A stretch of 64,000 nucleotides of DNA from Ophiostoma sp. CBS 140.51 (lineage: Eukaryota; Ascomycota; Sordariomycetes; Ophiostomatales; Ophiostomataceae). Positions 57,301-64,000 of this stretch are shown piece by piece (the first letter of the stretch is position 1; the number at the start of each line of letters is the position of its first letter). The stretch lies in the NCBI GenBank assembly GCA_029298735.1, contig JANSLP010000026.1, positions 124,001-188,000 on the forward strand. The letters are read 5' to 3'. Below the pieces are notes generated by a model that saw nothing but the letters and a program-made list of their open reading frames with translations, was not told where the DNA came from and made no database searches. The position numbers were made by a program, and so were the translations under genes.

Positions 57301-59839
57301 CAGAAGATGACCCTTTCATCAGAGGATACCCTGCAATACTGCGGAATAGGATGTGGGTGATGAAAATCGCAGAGACCGCTGAAATAAGGTCCTTTGAGGC
57401 AAAGCCACCCGAAAGCTTGGCCTTGGAACTCAAATGGGACAGCAGCCAATTCTTACCTTGCAAAAATCTGCAATTATTGGCGGTCTAATACGAGTAGTCG
57501 TCAACATGACTTGGCGGGTGTGTACGCCATTATGTTGTTCGCTGTATTGGCAGTTGCCCTTTTTGGAATACTATCAATTTAATAGGGGGCTTGCTGACAA
57601 GGCCAAGAGGCTGAGCTGCAGCCAAAAACAAAACCCTCTCTCCAATACGAGACGACATGCATGTGTTCGGGGCACGTTTTTACAGTTGCAGCGCAGTTGC
57701 TCATCCTACAGTGTGACGATAAGTTTGGCAACTCTTTGTGCCTCTCAACCTGCGCGTGAACAATTTACTGAATATTACGATGTTGAGCTCGCCTATCATC
57801 CTCATGAGGGTCCAACCAAATAAACCAACATCCTTCTTTCCACAGAGTCGTTTTGTGACGAGGACGGTGACGGACGGGAGACTCTCTAGCTGTTGATCAC
57901 GAAAGTTTTATCAGAAAAACAAAACGAAGAAATTTTGAATTACGCCTGCACGTAATTGCGATACGTGATGAGCCCGCCTTGATTCTTCCCTTGATTCTTC
58001 CCTTGATTTCCATTGTCGTTCCTCGAATTGCCAGAAGACCCATTTTCAATTTCTCCTGCACCCTTGCAACACGCCCCTATTTCACCCACATTGGGTTTAG
58101 TCTGCGGCAATCCATCAACCAGCCAGAAGGCGCCACAGCGATTATTGATTTCCAGACAGAGCGATAGTGGGGGTAGCCGGAGACGGAGAGAAAGAATTGA
58201 TTTGCAGTGACAGTCTTGATGTATTCGTATCTTGAAAGAGGTCTCTGGCACTGTCGATTGTGTACAAGTTGTTGAGACACAAGAGCACTTTCAAAAGTGC
58301 CTCAAGCCTGAATATCTCGACCTTGATAGGGGCGCAACCTTGACAACTGTAGCGCCTGCTAGCCGTGAGTAGTTTTATCCCGCACTGTATGTACTTCGTA
58401 TCTGCAACGGTGACGAAGGCCCGACCGAAATGGTCTCGTAATGTTCCCTGCACCGTATTGAAAGGATCGAAGGCGCTAGGCACTCCGTGTCTGACAAAAT
58501 GGACAAGAAGAAACATGGTGCAGGACCCATCGGCCCCCATTAAAAAAAGTAGAGGACACTGAAACAACCAGGCTCCTGGGCTCTCTTGTTCTCTGCCGCT
58601 TCTCTGCTGCTTCTATCCTCCTTTCTGCTTGCAGCCAGCGGAGACACGCATCATGCCAACGTGCCACTTTTTGACGTCTGTTGCAGCGAGGTGACTGTGG
58701 TGACTTCGGTGACTTTTGTACCTTACGCTGTACCATGCGGTATCGTGAACAAGGCCTGTGCTGACTGTAGTCCAGTATCACAAGAGAAACAGGCGCAAGA
58801 CAATGATGTCTGTCAGAAGAGGCGGCATGTGACGAACGCGGCCATGTGGAATAGAGACATGAGAAGAGAGGATGTCATTGATTTAGAAAGACGCGCAAAA
58901 GTAGAATAGGGGTAGCTTGTAGGTAGGCATTCTTGTTTGTTGATCGCACCTCCCCTCAAGAACTCAGAAAACCAGCCGCCGCCTGCCCCCCATCGACTTT
59001 TTTTCTCGTACTCACGGTGGCCCCTTGTCCTTCGCTCCTGCCTCGACAATTGGTGCTGACGCAACACGAGTCGCAGATTCAATACACGTCCGTTTGCAGG
59101 TTCCGTGTACTTGTCCGCTGGGGCCCAAACACGTCCTGAATACGCCCTGTAGAGCCCCTTGCGCGGACCCAGCGTGGCCAAAATTACTCGTAATTCTGTA
59201 ATGCTCCCTTTTCCCTGCCGCACGCTAGCGGCCCACTCGTTCCCAGCCCGCTGAAGCGCGCTGTTGGGCTGGTGCTACTGGGCCCGCCCAGCGCGACTTG
59301 TCCTTTCAGCCCTTGGATGTATCGGGTACCTTGATTCGTCAGACACCTGCCCACGCACAGCGCGCGTCGCTCCTCCTTGAAATCGAGTTGCTTGGACACA
59401 CTCTTTTTTTTCGTTCTCTCTTTCTTGGGAGGCCCTCCTTTTCCGTCTCTACTGGCATCTTACCCCGAACGCCTCCCTTTCGTATCCTGCCTCCCTTTCA
59501 GTAATCCTTTCTCCTGTCTCCTTTCCTTGGTTCTTTTCTGTCGTCGTCCCTTTTTCTTTTCTCCCCTTTCTTCTTTGATATACGCATTTTTGGACATTGT
59601 TTTCGATTCTTAAATTACCCACAGCAGCTATTTCCAACGTGCACTTGCCCTGAACCACCGCCCAACTCGGAGGTTTAAGCGAATTTCGACCTTTTTTTTC
59701 TTTATTCTCGACCCGGCATCGAACTAGCATTGTCAGCCTCCCATTTTATTCATCGACGGCTCTTTCCGCTCTCATTTCTGCGGCCGTTGGATAATACCGT
59801 CATCACCTATCCAAAAGCAATCTCAGGCCATCATTTGCA
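54400..59839. promoter_or_regulatory. 5.4-kb divergent region between dehydratase and transporter
   Basis: No gene is convincingly supported. A strong TATA-like TATATAAAAAGG (plus) lies near 55,058, about 55 bp before an ATG with a 37-codon frame. Overlapping sense/antisense frames at 56.3-57.0 kb are compositional. A minus frame at 57,940-58,251 contains a GKNQ tetrapeptide repeat. The last 500 bp are pyrimidine-rich in the transporter sense, as expected for its leader. Confidence 0.45.
57979..58008. repeat. 12-nt tandem repeat (TTGATTCTTCCC), two full copies plus partial
   Basis: Units at 57,979-57,990 and 57,991-58,002, then TTGATT. The unit length is a multiple of three. On minus it would encode repeated Gly-Lys-Asn-Gln in a 103-codon frame of doubtful coding status. 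Confidence 0.85.
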
Positions 59840-61159
59840 ATGGCCAACCACCACGATCGCGCCGAGGGTGCCTCCTCCGCATCCAACAACGACATCGAGA
59901 TGCGCGATGAGAACGAGAAGCTTGCCCGGTTAGATCAGAGCAACCACTCCGAGGAGAGCGAACGCACAAAGGTGCCGGAAGAGATGGAGATGGGTGACGA
60001 GCGCGAGAACGCCGGTCTGCTCCCCGGCGAGCCTACCGAGAAGGCCGAGCCGAAGCGGCCGGCTTGGTTTGGCACCGTTCTCTGGACGACCATCAACACC
60101 CTCGCGACTATTGGCATTGTGAGCATCACGCATTTCATCTGATCTTTCGAAGCACGGCCGGTCCCGGGTTGCTAACGCGGTTCCTTTTTTAGGTCTTTAC
60201 CAATAAAGCCATCTTCTCCGACCCGTCCCTTAAGCTCGCGCAGCTGACGTTTGCCGCCTTCCACTTCACCGTCACATGGTTCACTCTCTACGTCCTGTCG
60301 CGTCCCCGGTTCGCCTTCTTCCAACCCCGCCGCGTCGCTATTACCGAGATTATGCCTCTCTCCGTGGCCATGGCCCTCAACGTCATCCTGCCCAACCTGT
60401 CACTTGCTTTCTCCTCGGTGACCTTCTACCAGGTGGCGCGCATTCTGCTCACCCCGACCGTTGCCGCCATGAACTTCGTTCTGTACCAGCAGAAGCTGCC
60501 CCGTCTTGCTCTGGCCGCGCTAGTCCCGGCTTGTCTCGGTGTTGGTATCGTGTCCTACTACGACTCGCTGCCGGCCGCCGATGCTAAGGTCAAGACAACC
60601 TCGTCGCTCGGTATTATTTTCGCCTTCTCGGGTATCTTCGCATCGTCGCTGTACACTGTCTGGATCTCGAGCTACCACCGCAAGCTCCAAATGTCCAGCA
60701 TGCAGCTGCTGTTCAACCAGGCCCCCGTCTCGGCTTTCCTGCTGCTCTACGTCATTCCCTTCATTGACACCTTCCCCACCTGGAGCACTGTCCCCGTCAG
60801 CCGTTGGGTCATGATCCTCATGTCCGGTGCATTCGCCTCGCTGATCAACATCTCCCAATTCTTCATTATTGCTCAGACCGGCCCGGTCTCAAGTACCGTT
60901 GTCGGCCATCTGAAGACCTGTACCATTATTGCTCTGGGTTGGGCCACCTCCGGCCGTTCGGTCGGCGACAAATCCATCCTGGGTGTCTTCATTGCCGTCG
61001 GTGGCATCATTGCGTACGTACCCCCTTGCCGGCCATTCTTGCATTTCTCTGGCCTTGATTCCATTTTTGATCCTCATGCTGACATAGTCTACTAGTTACT
61101 CTTACGTTATGATCAAGGAGAAGCAGAAGGCTGCGGCCCTTGCTGCCAGAGGCCAGTAA
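59840..61159 (+). CDS. Nucleotide-sugar/triose-phosphate translocator family protein (KT group)
   Basis: Predicted Golgi or ER nucleotide-sugar transporter of the DMT superfamily (TPT/SLC35E-like). Exons are 59840-60118, 60193-61013 and 61096-61159 (introns of 74 and 82 nt), giving 387 aa. A cytosolic acidic N-terminus of about 75 residues is followed by roughly ten hydrophobic helices starting at WFGTVLWTTINTLATIGIVF. TNKAIF, LTFAAFHFTVTW and FYQVARILLTPTVA are TPT-family features. VSSTVVGHLKTCTIIALGW contains the Lys-Thr pair (334-335) that defines the NST-KT group. The C-terminus SYVMIKEKQKAAALAARGQ has dibasic/Lys-rich sorting potential. Plant NST-KT members include UDP-rhamnose/UDP-galactose carriers, and the divergent neighbour is a UDP-rhamnose pathway enzyme. 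Substrate assignment remains inference. Confidence 0.88.
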
Positions 61160-62119
61160 ACGGCCGCCACAACGGTGACTGAAACTCAGAAACAGAGTTG
61201 TAATGTATTGACGACGCATCGGCCGTTCTGGCGAGGAAACGAAAGTGCCACGTGGAGAGAGACGACACCCGTGAATCCTGCGAGTGTCTGCTTTTTGGCT
61301 ATTTCATTTTGTGTATTTTTCTTTTGTTCATTTCCCTTCCCTTCCCTTCCCTTCTTCTTTTGTCTTCTTCCTTTTCTTTTACCTGTTCTCACTTTTCCCG
61401 TCATGTTTTCTGGGGTTGTCTTTTCTTTATGGCGTTTGGGGACAACAGGGCTCGTCGCTGGGCATCGGCCATTTTGGGATATACAAACAACACCAGCCGT
61501 CCTTGGCCCGGTTGCTTTATTTTTGCTAGCATAGAGAAGACTAGTGAGAGGCTGCTCATACGTAAGGAATAGAAATAAGTTTCTTTTTTTGGTACTTTTT
61601 TGTCTCTGGTGTACACGAAACGAGAGATGTGAAGATGGAGCACGGTTGTCGCCGTGTTTTATATCTGATTTATATTGACACTCCAATATGGAAATAGCTT
61701 GGCGAGCCTGGGCGAAAGAACGTGCATGCGGCCCGGGGACACGACACTGGAGGCCGCTGAAACGTCACGCAAACAACCACTGAGGGCGGTGGCAAAGGCC
61801 TAGAAGATCACGGCGATTTGTTGTTCCGAGGCCTAAAAGGCCTAGCCTCCAGGCGGGACCAGTCGCGGTGTCCTGGGGTTTCTTTGTGCCCCTGCCCCTC
61901 CTCGACTCAGCGTGGGGTGGGACCTGCCAGAGCTTTGGAGAAGCATTATGGACGACTGACTCCGTATTATTGTGAGGGGGTAAAAATTGATCGAGTCGCA
62001 GACCAGCCAAATGGGAGGTCCTTTATCTGGAACAGAAAAACGGACTGACTCACCCCAGCAGGCACCACCACCGAATTTAAACAACAGACATCACCAGCCG
62101 ACAGAAACCGTTTCAATTG
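61160..62119. other. Intergenic: transporter 3' flank and GRS1 promoter
   Basis: 960 bases. The left half is the T-rich transporter 3'UTR, including a CCCTT pentamer repeated four times at 61,334-61,353. The right half is the GRS1 promoter. No RNA gene recognised. Confidence 0.55.
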
Positions 62120-64000
62120 ATGCGGTCGTTTGTATTTAGTCGTCTTTACACTGCGCAGGCTGGTCTTGGACATTTCACTTCGCCACCCCTCTTTCAGCAA
62201 CTATCACCAACTTTCAGCCTCGCCGCTCCCCGCGTTTTTGCGAGCTCGCACCACTTTCGATCCCCCGTATACGACGTCCGACGAGTCATTGGCACTTCCT
62301 CGACGTCCCCTACCTCATCTACCGAACCGGCGACCACCACCTCCGACGACAACAACCAGAACAAGAAGAAGAAAGGGCCAAAGCGGATCATTAGCAAGAT
62401 GACGACCACGGCCACCACCCTCAAGGGCCAGCCCCTCGACAAGGCTGTGCTCGACTCGATGCTGCGCCGCCGCCTGTTCTACACACCGTCTTTTGAGATC
62501 TACGGCGGTGTCTCGGGTCTCTACGACTACGGCCCGCCAGGTTGCGCGCTGCAGGCCAACATCGTCGACACGTGGCGCAAGCACTTTATCCTCGAGGAGG
62601 ACATGCTCGAGGTCGACTGCACGGTCCTGACCCCCGAAGAGGTTCTCAAGACCAGTGGCCACGTTGACAAGTTTGCCGACTGGATGTGCAAGGACCCCAA
62701 GAGCGGTGAGATCTTCCGTGCCGACCACTTTGTCGAGGAGATCCTCGAGCAGCGCCTGAACGGCAATAAGGAGGCCCGCGGCCACAAGGTCGACGAGGCC
62801 GCCAAGGAGGACCCCAAGAAGAAGAAGAAGCTCAAGGGCAAGGGCCAGGAGGCTGTGCGCCTCGAGGATGCTGTTGTCCAGGAGTACGAGGAGACCCTGG
62901 CCCAGATCGACAACTACAACGGCGAGCAGCTCGGCGAGCTGATCAAGAAGCACGATCTGCGCAACCCGGCCACTGGCATCCAGCCCGAGCCCCCCGTCGC
63001 CTTCAACCTCATGTTCGGCACCCAGATCGGCCCCAGCGGCGGTCTGCAGGGCTACATGCGCCCCGAGACGGCCCAGGGCCAGTTCCTCAACTTCTCGAAA
63101 CTGCTCGAGTTCAACATGCAGTCCATGCCCTTTGCCTCGGCCTCCATTGGCAAGTCGTACCGCAACGAGATCTCGCCCCGCGCTGGTCTGCTGCGTGTGC
63201 GTGAGTTCTTGATGGCCGAGATTGAGCACTTTGTCGACCCCGAGGGCGGCAAGAAGCACCACCGCTTCCACGAGATCGACAACATTGAGCTCGTCCTCCT
63301 TGACCGTGACACCCAGCTGTCCGGCAAGACGACGCCCCGCACGATGACGATTGGTGCCGCCGTGCGCGACAAGGTCGTCGACAACGAGACGCTTGGCTAC
63401 TTCCTGGCCCGCATCCACCTCTTCCTCGAGAAGATTGGTGTTGACCAGGGCAAGATCCGCTTCCGCCAGCACATGGCCAACGAGATGGCCCACTACGCCA
63501 CCGACTGCTGGGACGCCGAGCTGCTGACATCGTCCGGTTGGGTCGAGTGTGTCGGCTGTGCCGACCGCAGCGCCTACGATCTGACGGTGCACGCCAAGAA
63601 GACAGGCGCACCGCTGATTGTGCGCCAGCGCCTCGAGACCCCCAAGGTCATTGAGCAGTGGACTGTGGAGATTGACAAGAAGAAGTTCGGTCCCCGCTTC
63701 AAGAAGGACGCCAAGACGGTCGAGACTGCCCTGCTGGCCCTGCCTCAGGACAAGCTCGAGGCTCTGTCTAAGGACCTCAAGGCCAATGGCACCGTCACGG
63801 TCGAGGTCGCTGGCATTGCCGACGGCAAGGCCGAGATCTCGAGCGATCTGATCACTGTTGAGTTCACCAAGCGGACGGAGAACGTGCGCGAATTCACTCC
63901 CAACGTTATTGAGCCGTCGTTTGGTATCGGCCGTATCCTGTACTCGCTGCTCGAGCACAACTACTGGTCGCGTGGTGCCGAGGGTGGTGACGAGGCTCGT
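62120..64000 (+). CDS. GRS1: Glycyl-tRNA synthetase with alternative mitochondrial/cytosolic starts (3' truncated)
   Basis: Class II synthetase charging tRNA-Gly. The cytosolic form starts at ATG 62399 (MTTTATTLKGQPLDKAV) and 534 codons are visible before the window ends; family members are about 650-690 aa, so the anticodon-binding domain lies beyond. GGVSGLYDYGPPG, FNLMFGTQIGPSG, motif 2 (YRNEISPRAGLLRVREF) and motif 3 (EPSFGIGRILYSLLEH) are intact, and a Lys-rich insert (KEDPKKKKKLKGKG) is present. The same frame is open upstream to ATG 62120, adding 93 residues: MRSFVFSRLYTAQAGLGHF and then more Arg/Ser/Phe/His-rich sequence with few acidic residues until about 70. That is a typical mitochondrial presequence. 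The upstream ATG has T at -3 (weak); ATG 62399 has A at -3 (AGCAAGATGACG, strong), favouring leaky scanning. No intervening ATG was found. Confidence 0.95.
   Translation, partial: MRSFVFSRLYTAQAGLGHFTSPPLFQQLSPTFSLAAPRVFASSHHFRSPVYDVRRVIGTSSTSPTSSTEPATTTSDDNNQNKKKKGPKRIISKMTTTATTLKGQPLDKAVLDSMLRRRLFYTPSFEIYGGVSGLYDYGPPGCALQANIVDTWRKHFILEEDMLEVDCTVLTPEEVLKTSGHVDKFADWMCKDPKSGEIFRADHFVEEILEQRLNGNKEARGHKVDEAAKEDPKKKKKLKGKGQEAVRLEDAVVQEYEETLAQIDNYNGEQLGELIKKHDLRNPATGIQPEPPVAFNLMFGTQIGPSGGLQGYMRPETAQGQFLNFSKLLEFNMQSMPFASASIGKSYRNEISPRAGLLRVREFLMAEIEHFVDPEGGKKHHRFHEIDNIELVLLDRDTQLSGKTTPRTMTIGAAVRDKVVDNETLGYFLARIHLFLEKIGVDQGKIRFRQHMANEMAHYATDCWDAELLTSSGWVECVGCADRSAYDLTVHAKKTGAPLIVRQRLETPKVIEQWTVEIDKKKFGPRFKKDAKTVETALLALPQDKLEALSKDLKANGTVTVEVAGIADGKAEISSDLITVEFTKRTENVREFTPNVIEPSFGIGRILYSLLEHNYWSRGAEGGDEAR

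Noticed and set aside
58142..58567. 141-codon minus frame with a fairly protein-like composition
   Set aside because: I could find no family signature, matching exons or G/C-ending codon bias. It is left as unsupported rather than called a gene.
1..64000. Search for tRNA (B-box GGTTCGANNCC), dispersed 5S rRNA, transposon ORFs and terminal repeats
   Set aside because: By eye no complete A/B-box pair, 5S-like block, reverse transcriptase, transposase or long repeat was found. GGTTCGAA-like strings (for example near 50,658) lack a cloverleaf context.

Overview
This window is nuclear DNA of a filamentous ascomycete (Pezizomycotina). Genes carry short spliceosomal introns (about 54-210 nt) with GTRNGT donors and CTAAC/CTGAC branch sites. 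Codons end mostly in G or C, and the proteins have long Ser/Gln/acidic disordered stretches. The gene set (STE11-type MAPKKK with SAM and Ras-binding domains, DUF1770-like protein, yapsin-like protease, UDP-glucose 4,6-dehydratase) fits Sordariomycetes. An Ophiostomatales/Sporothrix-like source is a guess only. No transposon, tRNA, rRNA, CRISPR or prokaryotic feature was recognised.

Layout. 1-280 is the Gln-rich tail of an unidentified gene. 1.2-4.2 kb holds adenosine kinase and ribosomal protein uL2 (RPL2) on the minus strand, RPL2 with a probable 393-nt 5'UTR intron. 5.1-5.5 kb contains a well-formed orphan intron, perhaps a small gene. 6.8-17.6 kb is dense: a DDT/WHIM-type chromatin protein, a DUF1770-like protein, translation release factor eRF1, prephenate dehydratase and a mitochondrial HTD2-type dehydratase. 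17.9-21.9 kb is a 1304-aa PH-like/LRR protein. A 9-kb gene-poor stretch then leads to STE11 (30.9-33.9 kb). A GPI-anchored aspartic protease (35.4-36.8 kb) and a V-ATPase proteolipid (39.9-40.6 kb) face each other across 3.1 kb rich in GCCAAG sites. VPS18 and a LaeA-like methyltransferase follow on the minus strand. After a 6.1-kb gene-poor stretch come a UDP-glucose 4,6-dehydratase (minus) and, divergently, a KT-type nucleotide-sugar transporter (plus). The window ends inside glycyl-tRNA synthetase (GRS1).

How the genes connect. Most are housekeeping genes: translation (RPL2, eRF1, GRS1), purine salvage, phenylalanine synthesis, vacuolar acidification and tethering (V-ATPase c, Vps18), and MAPK signalling. 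The strongest regulatory observation is at eRF1. Its UGA stop is followed by 148 in-frame sense codons, ending 22 nt before a predicted 3'UTR intron. That arrangement is what a readthrough/NMD autoregulatory loop needs. GRS1 has an in-frame upstream AUG in weak context that adds a 93-residue mitochondrial-type presequence, so one gene may supply both compartments. Exon joins were worked out by hand from splice motifs, reading frame and family similarity; all spliced frames close correctly.
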